Source: Nakazawaea peltata (taxonomy: Eukaryota > Ascomycota > Pichiomycetes > Alaninales > Pachysolenaceae). Taken from it: DNA of 64,000 nucleotides. The notes beneath the pieces were generated by a model, which worked only from the letters and a program-made list of their open reading frames with translations, ran no database searches and was not told the origin of the DNA. Location of the stretch: NCBI GenBank assembly GCA_001599355.1, contig BCGQ01000001.1, forward strand, positions 499,135 through 563,134. The letters are read 5' to 3'. Position 1 is the stretch's first letter; each line of letters opens with the position of its first letter. Of this stretch, positions 36,139-46,611 are shown in pieces. A program made the position numbers and the translations under genes.

Positions 36139-36817
36139 TTAGTCACGGGCTCTTCTTCTGTAGTCACCACCTTGTCTTCTTGGACCTCTTTGTGGTCTCT
36201 CTCTTTGTGGGATTTGTTCTGGGATAGCAGTCTTTGGAACAACACCTTCTGGGATGTTCAAGGACTCTCTCAAGTAAGCCAAACCTTCATCAGTCAAGGT
36301 GTAGTAGTAGTATTGCCAAGAGAATTGAGTCTTGACGAAACCCTTGGAGGTCAAAGATTGCAAAGCCTTGATAACGTACAAGTTCTTGGTGTCAATCTCC
36401 TCGTGCTTTGGTTGGTTGAAGTCCTTCTTAGCAACAACGACACCCTCTATAAATTTGTTAGTATCTTGATGATCCAGAAATTTCATCACAATCATTTATG
36501 AACAAGAATCTGAGGTACTATCGGGGAATGTCTTGATTGTGTGGATTTGATTATTGGATAATAGTTGAATGAAATGTCGTCTCCTGTGGTATTGGTCAAA
36601 TAACTTGTAATTTCCATTATTCTGGTGCTCTCATATACTCCGTAACTTTGAAACTTCCATAACTTGTACACCATATTTCTCCACCATTGACAACGATAAT
36701 AGATCCGATTCTGAACGATATTGATGGTGATTCTCATGATATTGTGAATGATATCGATTACATACCTTGGAAGAGGTGTTGGTGGATCTTCTTTCTGTCT
36801 TCTTTTGGAATTAACAT
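36139..36817 (-). CDS. RPS10: 40S ribosomal protein S10 (two exons)
   Basis: eS10, at the mRNA entry region of the small subunit. Exon 1 36817-36766 (17 codons plus one base), intron 36765-36447, exon 2 36446-36139; 119 residues. Joined start MLIPKEDRKKIHQHLFQEGVVVAKKDFNQ, then EEIDTKNLYVIKALQSL, FSWQYYYYTLTDEGL and a basic R/P/G-rich tail ending RRRARD. Conservation across the junction is complete. The tail is longer than the S. cerevisiae one. Confidence 0.97.
36447..36765 (-). other. RPS10 intron (319 nt)
   Basis: Donor GTATGT at 36765-36760, branch TACTAAC at 36463-36457, acceptor TATAG ending at 36447. The position after CAAG is the same as expected for yeast RPS10 genes. Confidence 0.94.
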
Positions 36818-37528
36818 ATTGCAATAGTGTTATTGATGAACCTTAAGAACTACTAATAAAATTGAATTTTATGATAAATATAAAAAAAGTCGAATAAATT
36901 TTTTCTTCCTTAATTTTTTTCCTCAGTGTGAAAAAAAATTTTCACAGTGTTAATTAGGGGGGAAGAAAAGTCGTGTATGAAATTAATCTGCGAAAATAGA
37001 TATGCGCGGGAGAGAATTTGATGTAGAGAGGTAAAAATGCTCTAAGGGGGTAGGAAAATGAGAGGAAGACTGCGCGAAAAAAGTGTAATTTGTGACTGGT
37101 AATGGGGTGGTGTTATGATGTTAGAATAATATATAGGGCTAATGCCCTATAACATATATCTCAAAAATTATTATTTGCTGTGCTACGCTTAAGTATGGTG
37201 CGTGGTAGCTGCAGATCAAGGGATTGTTGCGGATAGGAAATGAAGGACAGTCACGATAAGAGTGGCAAGTATTACTGCTGAGTTTGTTCTTGTGGCTAAG
37301 TCGGTTCAAGTGCAGTTGTGTGTACTGATTCCGTACATTCCGTACATTCCGATCCCTGTCAACTTTCCTCCTAAACCCACCTGAACACCTCCCTCGGTTG
37401 TAACCTCTCGGTGATTAACTGCAGGTTTGCTGCATTTAACGAATTTTTCTTTTTTTAACCTTTTTAATTTAATTTTTGTTTTAGTTAAAGTGTTTTACAA
37501 GATCAGAGACCAAGGCACAAGAGACTGA
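36818..37528. other. Divergent promoter RPS10 / Mpv17-family gene
   Basis: 711 bases with A/T-rich runs beside RPS10, an inverted repeat at 37132-37151, two direct copies of CCGTACATT at 37331-37348 and a T-rich block at 37444-37485. No gene seen. Confidence 0.6.
37132..37151. promoter_or_regulatory. Inverted repeat TATAGGGC-TAAT-GCCCTATA
   Basis: Perfect 8-bp arms with a 4-base spacer, about 315 bases upstream of the RPS10 ATG. The GCCCTA cores resemble Tbf1-type sites (RMCCCTAA) but do not match exactly. Confidence 0.5.
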
Positions 37529-38627
37529 ATGCCCATCCAACTTCCTATTTATCCGGATGAGGATGATTCCTCTCTCCTGTACGGTTATAACCCGTTTATA
37601 GAGGCGGATTCTGCGCCTTTTGAAATGCCACAAGGTATGTCTATCATAGTTGACACTTGTTAGAGATGAGAGAATTTCTTTTTTCTTTTTTCTTTTTTTT
37701 CCACGTTTCCCTTAGGTGAAGGGGGGTTATATATATGGTAGGAAGTACTAACTAGATATTTGTTGGATAGCCAGGTTGAAAATGCTTCTGAATAAGGTTA
37801 AGAATAAGGTTAGTCTTTATTTGACAACACCTATTTTTAAGATCCCACTGTTGAACTGGGTGATCATTTTATCTCTCACTGCGCTGCTTATCAAATTGAC
37901 TTTTCATTATCACAAATTATACACCAAGAGTTCAATAGTAGCCACATGTATGACCAATGTTGTACTTTTTGCCATTTCAGATACTATGGCTCAGTCAATT
38001 GCTCATTATAAAGCACAATTGACTGGTACTGGTGACATTGAATCTCAATATAGCATCGATGGAGAGACCCCCCTCCCATCACCAAGAGCCAGAACAAGTT
38101 CTCTGTCTAGCATATTTGTGGATTATGGAGATGATGACATCAGTTTAAGAACTTTAAACGAAAGATCTGTCACACCTGATGATCCATTGCATACCAAGAC
38201 TCATAAGAAACAATTTGGATTTGATTTCAGAAGATTTTTCGGTTTTGTATTTTGGGGGTTTTTCATGGCTTTCATTCAAGTCGCTTGGTACCTTTTCTTG
38301 CATTCCATGTACTTGGATCTTCCTCTGTTTGTGACTGTATGTGCTAGAGTCATGACAGATCAACTCATCTTCTCTCCCATCTCATTATATTCCTTTTTCA
38401 CATATTCCACCTTGGTGTTGGAACAAGGTACTAGAGCTGATCTCTATCAAAAGGTTAAAAGTATTTATTTGAATACCTTACTCATTAATTACATGGTGTG
38501 GATTCCTGTTCAATTCCTTAATTTTTTGGTCATGCCTAGAAGTTTACAAGTGCCTTTCAGTTCCAGTATCGGTGTTTTATGGAACTGTTTCTTATCCATG
38601 AAGAATGCTGCCAATGCAGCTAATTAA
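37529..38627 (+). CDS. Mpv17/PMP22-family membrane protein (two exons)
   Basis: Exon 1 37529-37634, intron 37635-37770, exon 2 37771-38627; 320 residues. The N-terminal 35 residues are acidic and soluble (YPDEDDSSLLYGYNPF). Membrane spans follow, including LLNWVIILSLTALLIK. The family C-terminal block contains FGFVFWGFFMAFIQVAWY, DQLIFSPISL and YMVWIPVQFLNFLVMPRSLQVPFSS, close to the signature W-x-P-Q-x-x-N-F. A Ser/Thr-rich insert lies between the first spans, as in the S. cerevisiae YOR292C-like branch rather than mitochondrial Sym1. Reading from the ATG at 37782 alone would lose the acidic N terminus. Two acceptors 15 nt apart keep the same frame. Confidence 0.88.
37635..37770 (+). other. 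Intron with two in-frame acceptors (136 nt, or 121 nt)
   Basis: Donor GTATGT at 37635-37640 after CAAG, branch TACTAAC at 37746-37752. TAG acceptors end at 37755 (3 bases after the branch) and 37770 (18 bases). The first is probably too close; either choice keeps frame and differs by five codons. Confidence 0.85.
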
Positions 38628-38830
38628 TTTTGCATCTACTCTAAGTATCATTAATATACGACATATTCTAGTTTAAACATCAAGACACCAATCTGGGGTC
38701 TTAACCCCTTCGCTAATTAATTACTTCCTAATCGGGTAATAAGAAAATCTATTATATAAATCATTTTATCCCTTTTGTGTATTTGGGTTTTAAAAGAGGT
38801 GAATTGATAGTGGTGTGTAGTGAATTTGAC

Positions 38831-40446
38831 ATGGATTTAATACCAGAATTAGGTAGCTCAACGACAGAAGATAGTTATGATGCTAAGCGGGAGGTAGATA
38901 ATCCAACAGCGCTTGGAGATAAATCTGAGTTACTCCAAGAGAAAACAGTGGTTATAGAGAGAGAAGGACCATTAACACCGCCTATAGATGAGACCCGATC
39001 TATTATAGCTCCTATTCTAAGTACAATGCTTGATAGTGTTCTCAATTCCAAGAAGAGAGTTCATGAAATTGGGTTGAAAAATCTTTTGAATCAAGAGTAT
39101 GTAGTCTTAGTTATGTTTGTTACTTAGTTACTAACATGTAGTTTAGGGCAAAGAAAATAGCGATTGAAGGGGCTCAATTTACTATTATCCTTGCAGGTCA
39201 ACGAGGAACGGGTACGTAAAACATATGTATTCCATATCGAAATATACTAACAGTCGAAGGTAAAACAACATTTGTGAGCACAATTTTTGAACCAGATCCA
39301 TTTATACAAGATATCAGCACTGCTGAATTTCAAACACATAGAGCCGTATTACAGGATTCTTCATTCAAGTTACAACTTACCATTGTAGATACTCCTGGAT
39401 TTTCAAGTGGGACAGAGCAAAGTTTGGCCTGGGTACCAATTGCTAATTATGTTGATGAGAAAATGAGGATGTTCTATTTTCAACAGAGCCAGCCTTTGAG
39501 GAGCCAACAAAAGGATGGAAGAGTACAAGTTTGTCTCTACTTCCTCACTCCAAGCACTACTGGTTATAGTGATATTGATAGAGAAGCCATGAAAAATATT
39601 GGGCTTCGAACTAACTTGATACCAGTAATTCCTAAAGCAGATGGATATACAAAAGAGCAGTTGAATAGCTTTAAAATAGCAGCGAGAAGTCAAATGGAGA
39701 CAGATGGAATCAAAATTTGTCAAATGTTATTAGAGTATGACCCAGATATGTTAAGCGTAATTTCTGAGATACCTTTCAGCTTAATTTGTTCTCGTGATTA
39801 TGTTCAAGTCAAGCAAGGAGTAAAAATTAGGGGTAGAGCTTATAGTTGGGGAATTGCAGAGGTAGAAAATGATCTTCATTGTGATTTTAACAGTTTGAAA
39901 AGATTATTACTCTGTGATCATACTCTTGATTTTGCTCTGGCTACAGATCAATACTACGAGAAGTATCGATCGGAGATAATAAAATTCCGTATTCAACAGT
40001 ATATTCTGTGTGCTCTTGACAGTGAAATAGATTCGAGTTTAAACGGTGACGCAAGAGATGATTTAAATGAGTATACTTTGGAAAAACTCAAGATTACCGA
40101 AGAACTCAGCTCAGTTGATCTGTACTTAAAACAAGATAATCCCATGGAATATACAAGATTAATTGCTACCATCGATACCGAAAGGATAAGATCGTTATTA
40201 ATTGAGCAAGATCCTGTGTATTTACATGCTCAGCTGAAGATAAAGAGAAACTTTGCCACGATTGTATCAGCTCAAGAACTCAAATTCAAAGAATGGAAAC
40301 ATGCATTGGTATTAAAACAAGATGCCTTGAACCAAGAAATCCAAGAAATACATGATTCAATCACATGCCTCGAAGAAGAAATCGATTATTTAGAGCAAGA
40401 ATTAATGGAAACCCCAGATCAAAAAAGGGGTGAGTTAATAAAGTAG
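38831..40446 (+). CDS. Divergent septin (three exons)
   Basis: Exons 38831-39096, 39147-39211, 39260-40446; 505 residues. The joined GTPase core has P-loop GQRGTGKT (106-113), G3 VDTPGF (Asp154), G4-like PVIPKAD (the usual form is AKAD) and the septin unique element RGRAYSWGIAEVENDLHCDF. A C-terminal coiled coil (about 450-500) follows. The N-terminal 88 residues are acidic with PLTPP. The divergence (PKAD, LLLCDHTLDF) suggests a non-core septin, perhaps of the sporulation-specific Spr3/Spr28 kind, which I cannot confirm. The ATG at 38831 is the first; GTG lies upstream. The P-loop is completed only by splicing. Confidence 0.9.
39097..39146 (+). other. Septin intron 1 (50 nt)
   Basis: Donor GTATGT at 39097-39102, branch TACTAAC at 39129-39135, acceptor TTTAG ending at 39146. 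The earlier ATGTAG would lead to a stop within a few codons. Confidence 0.9.
39212..39259 (+). other. Septin intron 2 with AAG acceptor (48 nt)
   Basis: Donor GTACGT at 39212-39217, branch TACTAAC at 39245-39251, acceptor AAG ending at 39259. Only this end rebuilds the P-loop GxxxxGKT. A CAG two bases after the branch also keeps frame but would insert two residues into the P-loop. Confidence 0.82.
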
Positions 40447-40833
40447 TGCTCAAGAGCTCAAAAAAGTATATGAGAAAAATTTTCCCCCCTTTATAAAAAT
40501 CTATATAAAGAGAGAAATTCCCTTAAAAAGTTAATTTTTTTAACAATATTTAGAAATCTCGTTAAAAATTGGACAAAGAGTATTGGATTCTTCGTTGAGA
40601 GAAAGTGTTCAATTTACGAAGAAGAAAAGAATCTTTGTTCATTGTAAGCATATCAGGTGTTTCAATCATGAATTAGGTTTATTAGGTGATGAATTTTTGT
40701 TTATTCTATGTTTTTTCTGGCATCTCTAATGTTAGGGCTTTTCAGCTCGATGAATACAACCCTTGACTAACTTATCTGAAGAATAAACCTTAATTTGTGG
40801 ATGGGAACTTGAATATGCATTAACTATATACTT
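40447..40833. other. Convergent intergenic region septin/MTF1
   Basis: A/T-rich 3' flanks of two convergent genes. No gene seen. Confidence 0.55.
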
Positions 40834-41862
40834 TTAATCATCGGAGGGTAATAATACTTCCTCGTAAATATCAGGTTTAAATGGCCATTCCATGAACTTC
40901 TCGGTGACAAAGATGAATTCTTCTTTTGTCATTGCGACGGGAGTCTTCTTCAACATTGACTTTGGGAGAGTTTTCAGGAACCATTCATTTGCACCCAGAC
41001 CCAAACTGTTGACCAGTTGAGATAAAGGTGATGCATTGAGGATAAATAATTGTTTTGTGACGTAGTCCCACTCATCTATGAAATCTATTGGAACCGGTAA
41101 CGGTTTAATATCGAGTAAACATAAATCGTCCAGTTTTCCGGATCTTCCTAATTGTAAAGGTTCTATTATAAGTGGATTATGTTCTTGCATGTATTCATCA
41201 GAACAAAGATATTTCTTTGGTTTCGTAGAGGCGATGATCTTGGTATCACTTGAAAGTTCTGTAACTAAGGCAAATTTAGCACGATGTTTCTCATTGGGTT
41301 TTGGAATGAATTTAGACAGAGTTTGTTGGTAACACCAAATCAACATCCTCACATTTCCATATTGAAAGATCCAATTCTTGTTCAAGATACATTGCATCCA
41401 TTGTAATAATAAAATTTCACCTCTTGGATACGCCATGTTGGCGGTTAAGATTAATTCAGGGTTCAACCCTGGATCCCCAGTAGTATTAAGTTCGGGCTGG
41501 ATATCTTTACCTTCACCTACACTCTTTGATAAAGTCTCCCAATAAAATGGATCATCTGGAGATAAAATCCAACTGGGATCTTTTGAATATTCCATCATTT
41601 TACCTAAAGCATCCTGGAAACCCAGATGAGGTTCCATAAGTAAATGTTTCTTAGGTTGTAAGTAGTCATTCAACAGAAATGAGAACCCACCAATGGTTGG
41701 ATATAAATCTATGATTTGAGTTTGTCTTGGTTTTTTGTAAGTTTTGTCCAAATGTAGACGCTGTAGAATTGGTCCATAATCAAAGATCAGTGTATTGTAC
41801 AGGTAAGATATGTTGTGATCTTTCAATAAGTTGATCAAGAAGGGGAGATGTTTTTTATTCAT
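40834..41862 (-). CDS. MTF1: Mitochondrial RNA polymerase specificity factor Mtf1
   Basis: Sigma-like factor that helps Rpo41 melt mitochondrial promoters; fold of the rRNA adenine dimethyltransferase family. The 342-residue protein has YNTLIFDYGPILQRLHLDKTYK at the start, a degenerate SAM-site strand IIDLYPTIGGFS, LLQWMQCILNKNWIFQYGNVRMLIW, WDYVTKQLFILNASPL and the C-terminal FMEWPFKPDI block, all as in S. cerevisiae Mtf1 (341 residues). There is no obvious cleavable presequence, as in Mtf1. Divergent from TAF7 across a minisatellite. Confidence 0.94.
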   Translation of the reverse strand: MNKKHLPFLINLLKDHNISYLYNTLIFDYGPILQRLHLDKTYKKPRQTQIIDLYPTIGGFSFLLNDYLQPKKHLLMEPHLGFQDALGKMMEYSKDPSWILSPDDPFYWETLSKSVGEGKDIQPELNTTGDPGLNPELILTANMAYPRGEILLLQWMQCILNKNWIFQYGNVRMLIWCYQQTLSKFIPKPNEKHRAKFALVTELSSDTKIIASTKPKKYLCSDEYMQEHNPLIIEPLQLGRSGKLDDLCLLDIKPLPVPIDFIDEWDYVTKQLFILNASPLSQLVNSLGLGANEWFLKTLPKSMLKKTPVAMTKEEFIFVTEKFMEWPFKPDIYEEVLLPSDD

Positions 41863-42334
41863 AGTGAGTGGATGTGCTGTATCTGATTTGTAATCGGTAT
41901 CTAATGTGTATCTCTATTTCTTCCGCTTTAATTTATCAGTGACTCCCTGTGATCTCTACCTCTTCAGCTCATCTCCAGAAAATTCTTCCTATATACTTTG
42001 CTATAGGGAGTGAAAAATTAGTAGGGAAAAGTAGAGAAAATAAGGTATGGGAGATCAGTAGGGAAAATAAAGTATGGGAGATCAGTAGGGAAATTTAGAA
42101 TGGGAAATTAGTAGGAAAATTTAGTATGGGAAATTAGTAGGAAAATTAGTATGGGAAAATTAGTATGGGAAAATTAGTATGGGAAAATTAGTATGGGAAA
42201 ATTAGTATGGGAAAATTAGTATGGGAAATTAGTAGGAGAATTGTAAGGAAAATTACTAGGAAATTGCAAAGAAAATAAGGCAAATCGATACGTTGAGTGA
42301 AGATTTACGTGTAGTAGCAGGCCCTATCCCCATC
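41863..42334. promoter_or_regulatory. MTF1-TAF7 divergent promoter with minisatellite
   Basis: All upstream sequence for MTF1 (-) and TAF7 (+) lies in these 472 bases. About half of it (42000-42240) is a G/A-rich repeat array, described separately. The TAF7 frame is open upstream of its ATG but starts only with TTG. Confidence 0.6.
42000..42240 (+). repeat. 14-nt minisatellite ATGGGAAAATTAGT
   Basis: Five exact tandem copies at 42151-42220, flanked on both sides by degenerate copies with the core GGGAAAnTTAGTAnG back to about 42000 and on to 42240. The unit is not a multiple of three and lies outside the coding regions. Confidence 0.9.
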
Positions 42335-43285
42335 ATGATCAAACTCAAAATCAGTAAAGCAAAACCTGCACTGACTCCAAAGAATGAAGATGACTCCAAA
42401 AGAAGACCTAAAATCAAAATCAAATCATCAGCGGCTGGCCCCATCAAAGTGACTAAACCAGGAACTGTCAAGCCGAAGATCAAACTTGTCAGCGGGACTA
42501 AGAAACCAGCAAAGATCAGATTGAGAGCTAAGAGACTACCCGGAGATGGTTATGATAGTGAAGATCCAGATAAAGAAGACAATCCTTTGATTGAAGAAGG
42601 ACTCATATTGAGGATGTTACCAGATGAACAACTGTTGGATAATTTGAAATATATGTTAGAGACTGGGGATTTAGGGGAATTGAGAATTAAATGGAGAGAC
42701 TCGAAGAGAGCTATATTAAGGATAAGAAATCATATTTATGGGGCGAAATTGGTGGATTTACCTACGATCACAGAGATATCTAAGACCATTGATAAGAAGA
42801 ATGTTTTTAAGACTATAGACGTGTGTCAGATGTTATTGGTAGTTAAAGAATTGGAGGATGAGAGTGAGATTAATGATATCTCGGTATCAGAGCATGAATC
42901 GTATCCGGATGGGTTAACTCAACCTTTGATTAATGTCAAGAGTCGGTATTATAAGAGAATTAATAATTTGGTCATTAATAAAGTTGAGGCTAAAGTTGAA
43001 CTGTTATTAAGACTGGATAAAGAACTGGAGATGACTAAATATGATTTAGTTGATATTGATCAGACTCCTTCTACGACAGCGGTGAATACCCCAGGTGCAG
43101 CTTCTGATTATGATACTATGAGTTTAACCTCATTCACTAGAAATGATCATCTGATGGAAGAAGAAGATCAACAAGGTGTTGATTTGGAGGAACTTGGTGA
43201 AGAAATTACCGAAGATTTGGAACTGGAATTAGCTGAACTGTTAGTTGGAAGTGGAGGTGAAGAAATGGAAATTGAAATTGAAGGT

Positions 43286-43320
<35 letters not shown>

Positions 43321-43678
43321 TGATGATGACGATGATGACGACGATGATGACGAAGAAGAAGAAGAAGAAGATGACGTTAGAACTAAGGAAGTCATGGATG
43401 ATGGAAATGCCGATGCTCAACATAATGAAATGATTAAAGAAGAGATTTCCGAGTTAGAAGCAACTATCAAACAGAAAGAAATGGATGTACTGAAACTGTC
43501 GAATCCAATTTTAAGAAACAGATTTGCTGATATTGTTAAGAGATTGAAACAAGAATTGAATTTGAAGAAGCTGCAATTGGTTTCGGATTCTGGATCGTCG
43601 CAAGCTACTGGAAATGGAAATGAAGAAGATGAGGATGAAGACGAGGAAGAGGAAGAGGAGGAGGACGATGAAGAAGAA

Positions 43679-43709
<31 letters not shown>

Positions 43710-43828
43710 CTGAAGAAGGAGATGGCGAAGAGGATGGTGAAGAAGAAACAGATCTCTTTGAAGAACCAGGTGATTCCAAGGCTCGTGGTGAAGATGAAGA
43801 AGACGAAGATATGGCCGGTTTATTCTAA
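42335..43828 (+). CDS. TAF7: TFIID subunit Taf7 (TAFII55)
   Basis: TFIID component that pairs with Taf1. The 497-residue protein starts MIKLKISKAKPAL with a basic K/P-rich stretch, then the TAFII55 N-terminal domain: LPGDGYDSEDPDKEDNPLIE, EEGLILRMLP, KWRDSKRAILRIRNHIYGAKLVDLPTITEISKT (known family block) and KTIDVCQMLLVVK. The C-terminal third is two very long Asp/Glu runs (about residues 316-347 and 427-475) on either side of a short helix, made by GAA/GAG/GAT repeats. The start is the first ATG. Its acidic tail is longer than I expect for the family. Confidence 0.94.
43280..43377 (+). repeat. GAA/GAG/GAT triplet repeat in TAF7
   Basis: In-frame purine-rich triplets encode an almost pure Glu run, then an Asp run, then Glu again. 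A second such block lies at 43620-43740. The opposite strand encodes poly-Ser/Phe shadows. Confidence 0.9.
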
Positions 43829-44148
43829 ATTGTAATATATTTAATCATAGACATTTAATTGTAGGAATGGTCCTAGGGAGCACCTTAACTGGGGAGCACC
43901 CCCGTTTAACCGAAAGAGGAAAACGTATCCACTTTAGCTTTGTGAGTTAGCGTGGGACAATAAGGTTTGAATAGCGAGGGCAAAAGATTAGAGATGAATT
44001 AGGGACGTGATAGGATCGGACAGTGGTAGTCAGAATATTACTAGAATAGTGGGTGATATTGATAATTGATATTGACGTGATATTGAAGTGATATCAAGTG
44101 ATTTTGAGTGATTTGAGTGATAGTGAACTTACTGAGTGATCAATCAAT
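43829..44148. other. Intergenic region TAF7 / WBP2-type gene
   Basis: Promoter of the downstream gene. GTGATATTGA-like repeats occur at about 44052-44125, and GGGGAGCACC twice near 43876-43900. No gene seen. Confidence 0.5.
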
Positions 44149-44664
44149 ATGTCAATTAACAGTGTGATGTTATCCAACCCCTTCATCCTTTTACCAGGAG
44201 AAGCAATCGAATTTACTACACCTTCGGATCGTTCGGGTTTCACAATAACCAGAGAAACAGTCGATGGAATAACACCAGGGACAAAATTAAGAGAAATAAA
44301 CGGACTAGGAACATTATATTTAACAAATAAGAGAATAGTACTCATCACTAAGGAGGGAGATTTCAGATCATTCAATATTTTACATACTCAAATAAAGAGT
44401 TATAAGTTGGTACAAGGACAACAAAATAGCACATCTATATGGCAAAAATTGATGCCGACAATTGGGCCAAGCCTGTGCGACATTCTTTTATTGACCAAAG
44501 GAGCCGAAAGAGATACTGGACTTGCGCAGAATGAACTTTATAAGTTGAATGTGCAGTTTAAAGATGGCGGAGTTTATGATTTCATTCGTAAATTTGAGGC
44601 TATTTTTAATGATTATGTGAATAACCAAGTGCAAGAGGAGCAGTTGCCACTGTATGCTGAGTGA
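44149..44664 (+). CDS. GRAM-like WBP2-family protein
   Basis: 171 residues forming a single PH-like/GRAM domain: SNPFILLPGEAIEF at the start, GLGTLYLTNKRIVLI as the core strand pair, then IKSYKLVQGQ, and an ELYKLNVQFKDGGVYDFIRKFEAIF helix. It resembles WW-domain-binding protein 2 and the fungal stress-induced UPF0664 group. The human family's PPxY motifs are absent; the end QLPLYAE is only a weak echo. Membrane lipid binding is the usual inference for GRAM. S. cerevisiae has no close orthologue that I recall. Confidence 0.75.
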   Translation: MSINSVMLSNPFILLPGEAIEFTTPSDRSGFTITRETVDGITPGTKLREINGLGTLYLTNKRIVLITKEGDFRSFNILHTQIKSYKLVQGQQNSTSIWQKLMPTIGPSLCDILLLTKGAERDTGLAQNELYKLNVQFKDGGVYDFIRKFEAIFNDYVNNQVQEEQLPLYAE

Positions 44665-46611
44665 TGGAAGATTATCTAGTTATGTTTTGGGTGGATAAGT
44701 AATTTAAAGATGTCCAAGTTTATGAGCGCACTCATTTGTAGGGGATTCTGCAACAGATGCACGTACCGAAATAGATCGAATTGTAGTTATTTCTTTTTTG
44801 ATGACATGGGTGGGGACAAGGGCAAGTGAAATTATAAGGCAAGGTCCGAGTTGGAGGCAAAGCCAGAGTCAGAGGCACAGGCAGATCTATTTGCCTGAAT
44901 TTACAACACTTGGCTCTTATTGCCTGCCGTGGGCAATTACCCGGTTTAATCATTTAGAGCGAAAAAATAACATGCGGGATAGAACAATAAATGAGGAGCA
45001 GTAAGGAGTAAGTATAACCGTAACATCCAAAGGTGGGACTGAAGATTTGGGAACAAGTGGAATTTGAAAATGCTGGTATTTAGTGATCCTTGGTACGGTG
45101 CTATTGATGTAAATCAAATGATCAGCACAAAATAATACTCCATAAGGAATCTTTCCTTGTTTGGTGATGTCTAAAAAGTGCAAAATCTGTGTACCGAAGG
45201 ATTATTTTCTGCATGAAATGTACATAATTTTTATCCCTATGGTTGGATAATTGGATTATTATTGGAGTAGTTATTTAGTGGAATAATTGGAGTATGTATT
45301 GTTGACGATAGCAATAATAAAATATCGAGCAGCAAGATTAAATGAAGGTGATTTGAGGATCCATGTTGTTATTTTGTCTTGATTTTAGAAATTGTAAATC
45401 GAGTACCTTGTTACTCGACTAAGGAGTTATTTTCCTGCACTTTGTTTAATTTGCGTTACTGCTTTTGTGTTTCCGCTCTCTTAAATTTCTTTTTGTTTTA
45501 CGATGATAATGCTGCGTTCCGGGAGAGAGAGGAGTGAAACGGAGAAGTGAAGGAGAGGGAGGGAGCCGAAGGATGGAGGGATGGGAGAGAAGGATAGAAA
45601 GAGAGGAGAGAGGGCCGGAAGTGGAATGAGAGGAGAATATATTTAAAATGTGGATGAAGAAGAAGTGAGATGTGGACTGACTGATGGTATTCGAATCTTT
45701 ACCGTACCTAGTGAGGAGAAAATTATAATTTAAATGCACTACCATTCTGTAGTACTAAAAAAGTAGTGTACTAATGATCAGAAGGTTTAAGGGTGGGTCC
45801 GAGGGTAAAACCCGAGAGTGAGGGCTAGAGTAATCCAAAACCCAAATAATAAAATAATCCAAATTCAATTGGTCACATCATAAACTTGCCCTCGTCAATC
45901 CAAAATACCTCTGCAATAGTTGTAGTCATTGCACTTTGTGGAGTTATTAGCACCAGATTACAAATTACATTTTCTCTTTTCTTTTTTTTTTCTCCCTCGC
46001 GAAGAAAATTTCTTTTTCTCTATCATCATCGCCAACCTTTGTCAAGTGGTAAAAGCACAAGGACCGGAACAGACAAAATAGAGACCCTTAAATGGTTACT
46101 AAATCTGTCCGAAACGAATTGTCTTTTCTTTTTTTGGATCTTGCATGAAATATAAGGTTGACATCTCATCGCGTCAACAAATCACCAACCTAACTTAACC
46201 TCAACTCCATCTTCAACTTCATCTCACCAAACTTCACCAAACTTTATCTATCACAAATTATCCCTCTCCTCCAATCCTCTCCTCCAATCCTCTTTCCATA
46301 TTAGGAAAATTTTTTCTCTCCTCCTTGCTAAAATAACTAACAAGAAATCCTGTTTTTTCGTAGCCCAATAAAAAATTAAGTGTAAACAAGCCTGACGAGC
46401 GTCTTGAGATAGATAATCCGCATAAGGTTTAAGTGTCGTATTGAATACTGTGTATTAAACTACGCGTTTGACCTTATTGAGGAGTATTGGAGATAATTCT
46501 TGATTGATTGGATAGATATTGTATTGGTTAATAATCAATCTCACATAACCACTATATCTAGAGGTGATACTTAATTACTATAGATAATAATAGAGATTAG
46601 ACGTATACAAT
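44665..46611. other. 1.9-kb region without recognisable genes upstream of SNF2
   Basis: Contains a G/A-rich purine block at about 45520-45640, T-rich tracts near 45970-46020 and a pyrimidine-rich leader (46190-46320) before SNF2. Open frames are short and resemble nothing known. No tRNA or mobile element recognised. Probably a long regulatory region for SNF2. Confidence 0.5.

Noticed and set aside
45886-46155. 89-codon open frame upstream of SNF2
   Set aside because: Starts without ATG, T-rich low complexity, no family features.
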